Shown: positions 52,181-61,704 of the stretch, piece after piece
How positions within the stretch are numbered: the first letter of the stretch is position 1
Layout: every line of letters begins with the position of its first letter
From: Hylemonella gracilis
GTDB taxonomy: Bacteria; Pseudomonadota; Gammaproteobacteria; Burkholderiales; Burkholderiaceae_C
DNA: 64,000 nt
Direction of reading: 5' to 3'
NCBI RefSeq assembly: GCF_004328645.1
Contig: NZ_CP031395.1
Span: 1,699,501 to 1,763,500, forward strand
Program-made: the position numbers and the translations under genes
Notes under the pieces: generated by a model
What the model was told of the DNA's origin: nothing
What the model saw: only the letters and a program-made list of their open reading frames with translations
Databases searched by the model: none

Positions 52181-52363
52181 ATGGGTTCCTTTTCCATCTG
52201 GCACTGGCTGATCGTGCTGCTGATCGTGGTCATGGTGTTCGGCACCAAGAAGCTCAAGAACTTGGGTAGCGACCTGGGCAGCGCCGTCAAGGGCTTCAAG
52301 GACGGCATGCGCGACGGCTCCAACGACGAGAAGCCGGCCGCCGCCCCGCGCCCCAGCAGGTGA
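52181..52363 (+). CDS. tatA: Sec-independent translocase TatA, C-terminus altered by an apparent frameshift
   Basis: Pore-forming Tat subunit. The 60-residue product has the membrane helix ([14 protein letters not shown]), the FG hinge (FGTKKL) and the amphipathic helix. The stop at 52361 comes early: the -1 frame from GTG 52360 reads [19 protein letters not shown] to 52419, the usual betaproteobacterial TatA tail. One base missing in the C-runs at 52344-52347 or 52351-52354 would explain it. The tail is dispensable in E. coli TatA, so the protein may still work. Confidence 0.88.
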   Translation: MGSFSIWHWLIVLLIVVMVFGTKKLKNLGSDLGSAVKGFKDGMRDGSNDEKPAAAPRPSR

Positions 52364-52465
52364 CGAGCGCCGCCGCCGACAAGACGACCATTGACGTCGA
52401 AGCCAAGCACAAGTCGTGATGCGCCCTTCGCGCCATCCGCATCCTGAGACGGTGGTGATGCAGCC

Positions 52466-52975
52466 ATGATCGACCTCGGCCTGTCCAAGCTGGCGCTGAT
52501 CGGCGCGGTGGCCTTGATCGTCATCGGGCCCGAGAAGCTGCCGCGCGTGGCCCGCACGGTTGGCACCCTGCTGGGCAAGGCCCAGCGTTACGTGTCCGAC
52601 GTGAAGGCCGAAGTCAACCGCTCGATGGAGTTGGAAGAGTTGCGCAAGATGAAGGGCACCGTCGAGGGCGCGGCCCGCGACGTCGAGAACTCCATCCAAA
52701 GCACTTCCTCCGGCATCGAACGCGAATGGTCGGCCGCCACCTCGGAATTGGAGTCGAGCTTTGAATCGTCCTCCGGCGTGATGCCCGAGCTGATCGCCTA
52801 CCCAGAATACAAACATCCCGGCAAGAACTGGCGCCTCAAGCGCGGCAGCGTGCCAGCCTGGTACAAGTCCCGTCAGGGTTTGCGCACCAAGGCGCAGTCG
52901 GGCGCGGCCCGGGTGGCGCGGCACCGCCCTCCGGGTGTTTCCGGCGCGGCCAGGCGGCCGCGTCAGGCGGGCTGA
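52466..52975 (+). CDS. tatB: Sec-independent translocase TatB
   Basis: Forms the Tat substrate receptor with TatC. The product has 169 residues with the N-terminal helix ([19 protein letters not shown]), the GPEKLPR hinge and a long amphipathic helical part. The last 20 residues are Arg/Pro/Gly-rich. It lies 102 bases after the tatA stop; that gap includes the out-of-frame TatA tail. Confidence 0.93.
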   Translation: MIDLGLSKLALIGAVALIVIGPEKLPRVARTVGTLLGKAQRYVSDVKAEVNRSMELEELRKMKGTVEGAARDVENSIQSTSSGIEREWSAATSELESSFESSSGVMPELIAYPEYKHPGKNWRLKRGSVPAWYKSRQGLRTKAQSGAARVARHRPPGVSGAARRPRQAG

Positions 52976-53049
52976 GTTTTCCTTCCCCCTTCTTTTCCTA
53001 AACTTGCGCGTCCCTCCCATGTCGGGTACTGAGACGCAGCGCTGAACGC

Positions 53050-53844
53050 ATGGCTGATTCCGACGAAAAAAAGGACGATGAACTGGCGGGCACCGAGCAG
53101 CCCTTCGTCCAGCACCTGATGGAGCTGCGCGATCGGCTGCTCAAGAGTGTGATCGCCATGGGCATCGCCATCGCGGCGCTGGCCATCTACCCCGGCCCCG
53201 CCGATTTGTACGACCTGCTGGCCGCGCCCCTGGTGGCGCACCTGCCGCAGGGCGCCACGCTGATCGCCACATCGGTCATCTCGCCCTTCATGGTGCCGCT
53301 CAAGATTCTGATGATGGCGGCCTTCCTGCTGGCGTTGCCCGTCCTGCTCTACCAAGTCTGGGCCTTCGTGGCGCCGGGCCTGTACAACCATGAGAAGAAG
53401 CTGGTGCTGCCCCTGGTGATCAGCAGCACGGTGTTGTTCCTGGCGGGCGTGGCCTTCTGCTACTTTTTCGTGTTCGGCAAGGTCTTTGCGTTCATCCAGA
53501 GCTTCGCGCCCAAGAGCATCACGGCCGCGCCTGACATCGAGGCCTACCTGAGCTTCGTGCTCACCATGTTCCTGGCGTTCGGTCTGGCCTTTGAGGTACC
53601 GATCGCGGTGATCGTGCTGGCGCGGCTGGGCATCGTCAGCATCGAAAAGCTCCAGGCGTTCCGTGGCTATTTCGTCGTGCTTGCCTTCGTGATCGCCGCC
53701 ATCGTGACGCCGCCGGACGTGGTGTCCCAACTGGCGCTGGCCATTCCCATGTGCCTGCTCTACGAGGTGGGCATCATCGCGGCCCGAGTGTTCATTCGGC
53801 ACACCAAGGCGCCAGACGAGGCGCCGGACACGCAGGCCGAATAA
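53050..53844 (+). CDS. tatC: Sec-independent translocase TatC
   Basis: Polytopic Tat core protein that recognises the twin-arginine signal. The product has 264 residues with the conserved HLMELRDRLLKS near the start, six hydrophobic helices, and the conserved Glu in FEVPI. It ends seven bases from the 3' end of the convergent protease gene. Confidence 0.95.
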   Translation: MADSDEKKDDELAGTEQPFVQHLMELRDRLLKSVIAMGIAIAALAIYPGPADLYDLLAAPLVAHLPQGATLIATSVISPFMVPLKILMMAAFLLALPVLLYQVWAFVAPGLYNHEKKLVLPLVISSTVLFLAGVAFCYFFVFGKVFAFIQSFAPKSITAAPDIEAYLSFVLTMFLAFGLAFEVPIAVIVLARLGIVSIEKLQAFRGYFVVLAFVIAAIVTPPDVVSQLALAIPMCLLYEVGIIAARVFIRHTKAPDEAPDTQAE

Positions 53845-53850
53845 ACCGGC

Positions 53851-55005
<1,155 letters not shown>

Positions 55006-55137
55006 GGCTGCAAATTGTAGAGGCGCGGCATCGCCTTGGTTGTTTGAGTCAGGAACGCTGGCTGGTTGTGTTCGTTGCGGCGCTGAAGCCTGGCTCCAGA
55101 ATGGTTCCATGGTCACGCACCGCGCACCCGCAAGGGG

Positions 55138-55926
55138 ATGACGGACAATGCACGCATGACATCCCGTGAGACCTTGCTCCAGAGTTTCGACGCGTTGCTG
55201 CAGCCTGAGCGCTTCAAGGATTACGGCCCCAACGGCCTGCAGGTCGAGGGCAAGCCCGCGATCCGCAAGGTCGTCTCGGGTGTGACAGCGAGCCGGGCGC
55301 TGATCGAGGCTGCGATTGCGGCCGACGCCGACGCCATTTTTGTCCACCACGGCCTGTTCTGGCGTGGCCAGGATGGGCGCGTCACGGGCTGGATGAAGAC
55401 CAGGCTGAGCCTGCTGCTGGCGCACGACATCAACCTCTACGCTTATCACCTGCCGCTGGACGCGCATCCCGAGCTGGGCAACAACGCGCAGCTGGGTCTG
55501 CGCCTGGGCCTGCGTGGACAGGCGACGTTTGGCGACGGTTTGCTGGGTTGGCTGGGCGAGCGTGCCGATGGCGGCGCGTTCGCCGACGCGCATGCACTGG
55601 CCGACCATGTGGCGCTTTGCCTGGGGCCGACTTCCGGGCGGGGCGTGACACTGGTGGACAGCGGCCGAAGGGGCCTGAGCAAGATCGCCTGGTGCACCGG
55701 GGGCGCCCAGGGCTATTTCGAAGCCGCGATCGCGGCTGGCGCCGACGCCTATATCACGGGCGAGATCTCGGAACCCCAGGCCCACTACGCGCGCGAATGC
55801 GGCGTGGCCTATCTGGCCTGCGGCCACCATGCGACGGAGCGTTACGGTGCGCCCGCCGTCGCAGCCCATGTGGCGACGCAGTTCGGCCTGTTGCATGAAT
55901 TCATCGACATCGACAACCCCGCCTGA
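55138..55926 (+). CDS. Nif3-like dinuclear metal-centre protein
   Basis: Product of 262 residues (256 if ATG 55156 is used). It has the YbgI/Nif3 metal-site motifs: FVHHGLFW near residue 62, HLPLDAHPELGNN near residue 103, and the C-terminal CGHHATERYG. Hexameric; its cellular role is not settled. It is divergent from the Deg protease gene across a 132-base gap and is followed by pdxA. Confidence 0.9.
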   Translation: MTDNARMTSRETLLQSFDALLQPERFKDYGPNGLQVEGKPAIRKVVSGVTASRALIEAAIAADADAIFVHHGLFWRGQDGRVTGWMKTRLSLLLAHDINLYAYHLPLDAHPELGNNAQLGLRLGLRGQATFGDGLLGWLGERADGGAFADAHALADHVALCLGPTSGRGVTLVDSGRRGLSKIAWCTGGAQGYFEAAIAAGADAYITGEISEPQAHYARECGVAYLACGHHATERYGAPAVAAHVATQFGLLHEFIDIDNPA

Positions 55927-56073
55927 CATGATGATCCCCACGGTCGCCCACCGCGTTTGGCTTCCTGCCCCCGAACGTAGACGCGCCCTGCGCAGCGCTG
56001 AGGTCTGGGGGCGCGTTTCGTCCGCATGCGTGAAACGCGGGCTTCGCCACGCAGGCCGCCCGGCGGCGAAACC

Positions 56074-57144
56074 ATGAAGCCTTTCGCTATCACCCTGGGC
56101 GATGCCGCGGGTATCGGGCCGGAGATCATTCTGAAGGCAGCCTGGGAGGCGCCCGAGTTGCTGGGCGGCTGTTTCGTCGCGGGGGATTTCGAGGTGTTGC
56201 ACCGCGCGGCGGGTTGGCTGCGCGACACAGTGAAGGCGCCCGCGGCGCACCGACCCACCCTGGTGCGAATCAACCATCCCGCGCAGGCGCTGACGCTGCC
56301 CGCACACCATCTGCCTGTGCTGTCGGTGGCCTCGCTGGTCGGCGGGGTGGAGGCCTCGCCACCGGGCCGCATCAGCGCGGCGGCCGGTCGCCTAGCCGGC
56401 GAATGCGTGGTCTGGGCCGCCCGCGCCGCCTTGCGGGACGAGATCGCCGGGCTGGTGACGGCACCGCTGCACAAGGAAGCCCTGGCCGCCGCGGGCCCGC
56501 CCTGGGATGCCTATCCCGGCCACACCGAACTGCTGCAGGCCGAAGCCGCCGCGCATCGCGGCGTGTCTGTCGCTGACATGCCCGTGCGCATGATGCTGGC
56601 CAACGAGGAATTGCGCACGGTGCTGGTCAGCATCCATGTGGCCTTGCGAGACGCCATCGAGGCGGTCACCACGGACAACGTGCTGCGAACCGTGCGCATC
56701 ACCGATGCCGCCCTGCGGCCCGTGCTGGGCCGCGCGCCACGCATCGGCGTGGCTGGCCTGAATCCGCATGCGGGCGAGGGCGGGCGTTTCGGTCGCGAGG
56801 AAATCGACCTCATCGCTCCGGCGCTTGACCTGGCGCGACGCGAGGGCATCGATGCGCGCGGCCCCTACGCGCCGGACACCGTGTTCATGCGCGCGCGCCA
56901 GGCGCCGGGCCACCCGGGTGAGTTCGACGTGGTGGTGGCGATGTACCACGACCAGGGCCTGATCCCGGTGAAATACCTGGGCGTGGAGCAGGGTGTGAAC
57001 GTGACGCTGGGCCTGCCGCTGGTGCGCACCAGCCCCGATCACGGCACGGCGTTCGACATCGCCGGCCAGGGCGTGGCCGACGCCTCCAGCCTGATCGAGG
57101 CGGTGAGGGTGGCCAAGCGTCTGGCGGCGCATCGAGTCGGCTAG
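56074..57144 (+). CDS. pdxA: 4-hydroxythreonine-4-phosphate dehydrogenase PdxA
   Basis: NAD-dependent enzyme of pyridoxal phosphate synthesis. The product has 356 residues with the metal-ligand histidines in PGHTELL, LNPHAGEGG and MYHDQGLIPVKY all kept. The opening GDAAGIGPEI has Ala where most family members have Pro (GDPAGIGPE). A PdxA2-like role on another 4-phospho substrate cannot be excluded. An in-frame upstream ATG (56026) adds 16 residues unlike PdxA. Confidence 0.9.
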   Translation: MKPFAITLGDAAGIGPEIILKAAWEAPELLGGCFVAGDFEVLHRAAGWLRDTVKAPAAHRPTLVRINHPAQALTLPAHHLPVLSVASLVGGVEASPPGRISAAAGRLAGECVVWAARAALRDEIAGLVTAPLHKEALAAAGPPWDAYPGHTELLQAEAAAHRGVSVADMPVRMMLANEELRTVLVSIHVALRDAIEAVTTDNVLRTVRITDAALRPVLGRAPRIGVAGLNPHAGEGGRFGREEIDLIAPALDLARREGIDARGPYAPDTVFMRARQAPGHPGEFDVVVAMYHDQGLIPVKYLGVEQGVNVTLGLPLVRTSPDHGTAFDIAGQGVADASSLIEAVRVAKRLAAHRVG

Positions 57145-57217
57145 AATCCCCCCGCTGCAAGTCCGGCCATCATGGGCCGGCGCGATTTCAACCCCGGTAG
57201 ATTTGATTGAGGAAACC

Positions 57218-57826
57218 ATGAGCGACACGCTTGCCGATCAGAGTCAGATGGACCCGAGCAAACGGACGTGGCTGATCGCCACGGGCGCTGCGGGTGCCGT
57301 GGGGGGCGTGGCCACGCTCGTCCCGTTCGTCAGCACTTTCCAGCCGTCCGAGCGTGCCAAGGCTGCGGGTGCCGCTGTCGAAGTGGACATTTCCGCCCTC
57401 AAGCCGGGCGAGAAGGTCACGGTCGAATGGCGCGGCAAGCCGGTCTGGATCATGAAGCGCACGCCCGAACAGCTGGCGTCGCTGGAAAAAGACGAAGACC
57501 AACTGGCGGATCCCAATTCCGATCGCAAGGCATACCCGACGCCTGCATACGCCAAGAATCGCCATCGCTCCATCAAACCCGACTTGTTCGTCGGCGTGGG
57601 CATCTGTTCCCACCTGGGCTGCTCGCCGTCGGACAAGTTCACGCCGGGCGCCCAGCCCTCGCTGCCCGACAACTGGCCCGGTGGTTTCCTCTGCCCCTGC
57701 CACGGTTCCACCTTCGACATGGCGGGCCGTGTGTTCAAGAACAAGCCGGCCCCCGACAACCTGGAAGTGCCGCCGCACATGTACCTGTCCGATAGCAAGC
57801 TGCTGATCGGCGAAGACAAGGCCTAA
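57218..57826 (+). CDS. petA: Ubiquinol-cytochrome c reductase Rieske iron-sulfur subunit
   Basis: bc1 complex subunit that moves electrons from ubiquinol to cytochrome c1. The product has 202 residues with a twin-arginine-independent-looking N-terminal anchor (residues 18-38), and the 2Fe-2S ligands Cys130/His132 in CSHLGC and Cys159 region/His162 in CPCHGS; the two extra Cys form the stabilising disulfide. ATG has GAGGAAA upstream. It starts the bc1 operon. Confidence 0.96.
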   Translation: MSDTLADQSQMDPSKRTWLIATGAAGAVGGVATLVPFVSTFQPSERAKAAGAAVEVDISALKPGEKVTVEWRGKPVWIMKRTPEQLASLEKDEDQLADPNSDRKAYPTPAYAKNRHRSIKPDLFVGVGICSHLGCSPSDKFTPGAQPSLPDNWPGGFLCPCHGSTFDMAGRVFKNKPAPDNLEVPPHMYLSDSKLLIGEDKA

Positions 57827-57845
57827 GGATAGGAAGAAGAACATC

Positions 57846-59261
57846 ATGGCTGAATTCAAGGAACTTCCCGCCGACGCGCCCGCAGGTGCCAAGGTGCTGA
57901 ACTGGTTTGAAAACCGGTTCCCAACCGCCTTCGACGCCTACCGCGTCCACATGTCGGAGTACTACGCCCCGAAGAACTTCAACTTCTGGTACTTCTTCGG
58001 CTCGCTGGCCATGCTGGTGCTGGTGATCCAGATCGTCACCGGTATCTTCCTGGTGATGCACTACAAGCCCGACGCGGCCCTGGCCTTCGGTTCGGTCGAG
58101 TACATCATGCGCGACGTGCCCTGGGGCTGGCTGGTGCGCTACATGCACAGCACGGGCGCCTCGGCTTTCTTCGTCGTGGTCTACCTGCACATGTTCCGGG
58201 GTTTGATCTACGGCAGCTACCGCAAGCCGCGCGAGCTGGTCTGGGTTTTCGGCTGCGCTATCTTCCTGGTGCTGATGGCCGAGGCCTTCATGGGCTACCT
58301 GCTGCCCTGGGGCCAGATGTCCTACTGGGGCGCCCAGGTGATCGTGAACCTGTTCTCCGCCATTCCCTTCATCGGTCCGGATCTGGCCCTGCTGATCCGT
58401 GGTGACTACGTGGTGGGCGACGCGACGTTGAACCGCTTCTTCAGCTTCCACGTGATCGCCGTGCCCCTGGTGCTGCTGGGCCTGGTGGTGGCGCACTTGC
58501 TAGCGCTGCACGATGTGGGCTCCAACAACCCCGATGGCGTCGAGATCAAGAAGGGCCCGAAGGGCAACCGCTGGTCCAAGGATGCGCCGACCGATGGCAT
58601 TCCCTTCCACCCGTATTACACGGTGCACGACATCATGGGTGTGAGCGTGTTCCTGATGGTCTTCACCGCCATCGTGTTCTTCGCACCCGAGTTCGGCGGC
58701 TACTTCCTGGAGTACAACAACTTCATCCCGGCCGACCCGCTCAAGACCCCGGCGCACATCGCCCCGGTCTGGTACTTCACGCCCTTCTATTCGATGCTGC
58801 GTGCCATCACCACCGAGATGATGTACGCGCTGGTGCTGATCGTGGCGCTGGCCGCCGTGCTGGCTGTCGTCAAGGGCAGCTTCGGTTCCAAGGGCAAGGG
58901 TGCCGTGGCGGTGGGCGCGCTGGTGGCGATTGCCCTGATGCTGGGCATCGATGCCAAGTTCTGGGGCGTGGTGGTGATGGGCGGCGCGGTGATCATTCTG
59001 TTCTTCCTGCCCTGGCTGGACAACAGCCCGGTCAAGTCGATCCGCTACCGTCCGAGCTGGCACAAATACCTTTACGGCCTGTTCGTGATCGTCTTCCTGA
59101 TTCTGGGTTATCTGGGCGTGCAACCGCCTTCCCCGATCGGCGAGCGTGTGTCCCAGGTCGGTACCCTGTTCTATTTCGGCTTCTTCCTCCTGATGCCGTT
59201 GTGGAGCCGTCTGGGTGAACCCAAGCCGGTGCCCAGCCGCGTGACCTTCGAGGCGCACTGA
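57846..59261 (+). CDS. petB: Cytochrome b of the bc1 complex
   Basis: Membrane subunit of ubiquinol-cytochrome c reductase. The product has 471 residues with the paired heme-ligand His (YMHSTGASAFFVVVYLHM and SFHVIAVPLVLLGLVVAH), the WGQMSYWGAQVI Qo segment and the PEF-type motif replaced in context by APEFGGYF. About nine helices. It lies 19 bases after petA and 17 before petC. Confidence 0.95.
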   Translation: MAEFKELPADAPAGAKVLNWFENRFPTAFDAYRVHMSEYYAPKNFNFWYFFGSLAMLVLVIQIVTGIFLVMHYKPDAALAFGSVEYIMRDVPWGWLVRYMHSTGASAFFVVVYLHMFRGLIYGSYRKPRELVWVFGCAIFLVLMAEAFMGYLLPWGQMSYWGAQVIVNLFSAIPFIGPDLALLIRGDYVVGDATLNRFFSFHVIAVPLVLLGLVVAHLLALHDVGSNNPDGVEIKKGPKGNRWSKDAPTDGIPFHPYYTVHDIMGVSVFLMVFTAIVFFAPEFGGYFLEYNNFIPADPLKTPAHIAPVWYFTPFYSMLRAITTEMMYALVLIVALAAVLAVVKGSFGSKGKGAVAVGALVAIALMLGIDAKFWGVVVMGGAVIILFFLPWLDNSPVKSIRYRPSWHKYLYGLFVIVFLILGYLGVQPPSPIGERVSQVGTLFYFGFFLLMPLWSRLGEPKPVPSRVTFEAH

Positions 59262-59278
59262 GCAGACGGAGCAACAAC

Positions 59279-60034
59279 ATGAAAAAACTGATTCTTGCCC
59301 TCTCCACCTTCTTCGCCCTGAGCGCGGGTGCTCTGGCTGCCGAAGGCGGCATCGCCTGGGACAAGGCCCCGGTGAACACCAGTGACACGGTGTCGCTGCA
59401 GAACGGCGCGCGCCTGTTCGTGAACTATTGCCTGAACTGCCACTCGGCCGCCTTCATGCGCTACAACCGCCTGCAGGACATCGGCTTCACAAGCGAGCAG
59501 ATCAAGGACAATCTGCTGTTCACGAGCGACAAGGTGGGCGACCTGATGAAGTCGGCCATCGATCCGAAGCAGGCCAAGGACTGGTTCGGCGCCAACCCGC
59601 CCGACCTGACGCTGATCGCCCGCTCGCGTGCGGGCCACGGCGGGACCGGCGCGGACTACCTCTACACCTTCCTGCGCACTTTCTACCCCGACGCCAGCAA
59701 GGCGACGGGCTGGAACAATCTTGCCTTCCCCAGCGTCGCCATGCCGCATGTGCTGTGGGAGTTGCAGGGCCAGCGCAAGCCGGTCTACGAGACGCACGAG
59801 GAACACGGCCATGAGGTGCATGTGTTCAAGGGTTGGCAACAAGTCACGCCCGGCACCCTGACACCGTTGCAATACGACCAGGCCGTCGGCGATTTGGTGA
59901 ACTTCCTGCAGTGGATGGGCGAGCCTGCGCAGAACACCCGTGTGCGCATCGGTGTCTGGGTGCTGCTCTTCCTGTTGGTTTTCACCCTTATTGCGTGGCG
60001 TCTGAACGCGGCGTATTGGAAAGACGTCAAGTAA
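59279..60034 (+). CDS. petC: Cytochrome c1 of the bc1 complex
   Basis: Periplasmic heme c protein anchored by a C-terminal helix (about residues 225-245). The product has 251 residues with a signal peptide cleaved near ALAAEG and the heme site Cys51-LN-Cys54-His55. The axial Met lies in the AFPSVAMPHV region. It is the last gene of the operon, followed at once by a terminator. Confidence 0.95.
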   Translation: MKKLILALSTFFALSAGALAAEGGIAWDKAPVNTSDTVSLQNGARLFVNYCLNCHSAAFMRYNRLQDIGFTSEQIKDNLLFTSDKVGDLMKSAIDPKQAKDWFGANPPDLTLIARSRAGHGGTGADYLYTFLRTFYPDASKATGWNNLAFPSVAMPHVLWELQGQRKPVYETHEEHGHEVHVFKGWQQVTPGTLTPLQYDQAVGDLVNFLQWMGEPAQNTRVRIGVWVLLFLLVFTLIAWRLNAAYWKDVK

Positions 60035-60047
60035 GCTTTTTGTCCTT

Positions 60048-60080
60048 ATTTCGCACCAAAACGGTGCGAAATTTGCTTTT
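60048..60080 (+). terminator. Rho-independent terminator after petC
   Basis: ATTTCGCACC (60048-60057) pairs perfectly with GGTGCGAAAT (60063-60072), loop AAAAC, followed by TTGCTTTTT. It begins 13 bases after the petC stop. Confidence 0.8.
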
Positions 60081-60102
60081 TGATGAGTGGGTTTGCGATA
60101 AT
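60073..60102 (+). promoter_or_regulatory. Putative promoter of sspA
   Basis: TTGCTT (60073-60078) and GATAAT (60097-60102) with an 18-base spacer, directly after the petC terminator and 64 bases before the sspA ATG. The -35 match is partial. Confidence 0.45.
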
Positions 60103-60165
60103 GCAACCCACTCTTTTCGTTTCTGAATTTCCTTCTTTTCCCCCTTCCCCCAGGAGCCAACCCCC

Positions 60166-60777
60166 ATGATGGTGCTGTATTCGGGCACGACCTGCCCCTT
60201 CTCCCACCGCTGCCGTTTCGTGTTGTTCGAGAAGGGCATGGATTTCGAAATCCGTGATGTGGACCTCTACAACAAGCCCGAAGACATCAATGTCATGAAT
60301 CCCTACGGCCAGGTGCCCATCCTGGTCGAGCGGGACCTGATTCTGTACGAGTCCAACATCATCAATGAGTACATTGACGAGCGTTTCCCCCACCCGCAGC
60401 TCATGCCAGGTGATCCGGTCGACCGCGCCCGCGTGCGCCTGTTCCTGTTGAACTTCGAGAAGGAACTGTTTGTCCACGTCGCCCTGCTGGAGAACCGCGC
60501 TTCCAAGAGCAATGAGAAGGCCCTGGAAAAGGCCCGTGGCCACATCCGTGACCGCCTGACCCAACTGGCGCCGGTGTTCCTGAAGAACAAGTACATGCTG
60601 GGCGACAACTTCTCCATGCTGGACGTGGCGATCGCGCCGCTGCTCTGGCGCCTGGATTACTACGGTATTGACCTGTCCAAGAACGCCGCACCCCTGCTCA
60701 AGTACGCCGAGCGCATCTTCTCGCGCCCCGCTTACATCGAGGCGCTCACACCCTCCGAGAAGGTGATGCGCAAGTAA
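60166..60777 (+). CDS. sspA: Stringent starvation protein A, GST-fold
   Basis: Glutathione-S-transferase-like protein that binds RNA polymerase in E. coli. The product has 203 residues with a thioredoxin-like N-terminus (LYSGTTCPFSHRCRF), the conserved YNKPEDINVMNPYGQVPIL and LYESNIINEYIDE, and a helical C-terminus. Cys in TCPF is kept, unlike in the E. coli SspA pocket. It is followed by sspB 124 bases downstream, as usual. Confidence 0.93.
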   Translation: MMVLYSGTTCPFSHRCRFVLFEKGMDFEIRDVDLYNKPEDINVMNPYGQVPILVERDLILYESNIINEYIDERFPHPQLMPGDPVDRARVRLFLLNFEKELFVHVALLENRASKSNEKALEKARGHIRDRLTQLAPVFLKNKYMLGDNFSMLDVAIAPLLWRLDYYGIDLSKNAAPLLKYAERIFSRPAYIEALTPSEKVMRK

Positions 60778-60901
60778 TAATGGCTTCCACGCTGGCCACT
60801 TCGTGTGCGGTGCTGAACCCGGACGCAGGCTTGTCTAGCGCATTGCCTGGGCTCGGGGCTTCAGTCGCCTTGGGTCGACCCAGCGGCGGCTGAATTCGCG
60901 T

Positions 60902-61420
60902 ATGGCAGAAACCACGTCCACCCGTCCTTATCTGATCCGCGCCCTTTACGAATGGTGCGCTGACAATGGCCTGACGCCCTACGTGGCGGTGCGGGTCGAT
61001 GACACCGTGCGCGTGCCGCGTGAGTACGTCAAGGACGGTGAAATCGTGCTCAACATCAGCATGGACGCCACCAGCGCCCTGCAGATCGGCAACGAGTACA
61101 TCGAGTTCAAGGCCCGCTTTGCTGGCGTGGGGCGCGATATTCTGGTGCCCATCCGGCAGGTCATGGCCATCTACGCCCGTGAGAATGGCCAGGGCATGGC
61201 TTTTCCGCTGGAGTCCGCGCCCGATGACGAGGTGGAGGAAGACGCTGACGAGGGCCTTGCTTCCGCGCCGACGGACCAAGCCACGACGGCTGGAGGTGGC
61301 GCCATCCTGAGCTTGGCGCCCGATTCCGACGTCGGTCAGGGTGAGGACGCGGACCCTGAGCCGCCCCGGCCCACGACGCCTCCCGCGGGGGGGCGGCCCG
61401 CACTCAAACGGGTGAAGTAG
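60902..61420 (+). CDS. sspB: ClpXP protease specificity-enhancing factor SspB
   Basis: Adaptor that delivers ssrA-tagged proteins to ClpXP. The product has 172 residues. The SspB core (residues 1-110; RALYEWCADNGLTPYVAV and VLNISMDATSALQIGNEYIEF) is followed by a long acidic Pro/Gly-rich tail ending in PALKRVK, the ClpX-docking end. No coding sequence follows for 284 bases. Confidence 0.95.
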   Translation: MAETTSTRPYLIRALYEWCADNGLTPYVAVRVDDTVRVPREYVKDGEIVLNISMDATSALQIGNEYIEFKARFAGVGRDILVPIRQVMAIYARENGQGMAFPLESAPDDEVEEDADEGLASAPTDQATTAGGGAILSLAPDSDVGQGEDADPEPPRPTTPPAGGRPALKRVK

Positions 61421-61485
61421 ACAACGGTAGCGTCGCTCCGCGGGCGCGACATGATGTCAAGCCCGTGCGCATACTAGAATGCGAA

Positions 61486-61573
61486 TCACACAAAGGCACA
61501 CCCGAGCGAAAGCCGGGGTCGCAAAGCTTCCAGTCTAAAGTCGCCCATTGCCAGCGGGCGACCAGGATCGTGG
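61486..61573 (+). promoter_or_regulatory. Cyclic di-GMP-I (GEMM-I) riboswitch
   Basis: Order and spacing match the GEMM-I aptamer: CACACAAAGGCACACC, then a GAAA-loop stem (CCCG...CGGG), then GGTCGCAAAGC, then CCAGTCTAAA, and a second stem GTCGCCC/GGGCGAC closed before ACCAGGATCGTGG. The GCGAAAGC tetraloop and the AGTCTAAA receptor agree with the known tertiary contact. It lies about 130 bases upstream of a chemoreceptor gene, in the same strand. Confidence 0.82.
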
Positions 61574-61647
61574 GGCCGCTGTCTCGGAGCCGAGTCGTCG
61601 GCATTCGGTTCTTGCGCTCCTTTCCCCCAGGTGTCACTTTGTGAAGC

Positions 61648-61664
61648 CCATCGCCCTGCGATGG
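61648..61664 (+). other. Hairpin between the riboswitch and the chemoreceptor gene
   Basis: CCATCGC-CCT-GCGATGG is a perfect 7-base stem. It has no T-run, so it is not a simple terminator; it may belong to the expression platform. The ATG (61705) has AGGGG about eight bases upstream, 40 bases after this stem. Confidence 0.4.
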
Positions 61665-61704
61665 AGTCTGTTGACGCGCCCATCCTCGGGCTAGGGGTAG
61701 CTGA

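Noticed and set aside
53845..53850. Terminator between tatC and the Deg protease gene
   Set aside because: Only six bases separate the convergent stops and no stem with T-run was seen.
55006..56310. N-terminal extension of the Deg protease gene
   Set aside because: The frame is open only because of high GC; it overlaps the Nif3 gene and the anchor sequence starts at 55005.
61421..61485. tRNA gene between sspB and the chemoreceptor
   Set aside because: No cloverleaf or CCA-flanked acceptor stem; the structured part is the riboswitch.
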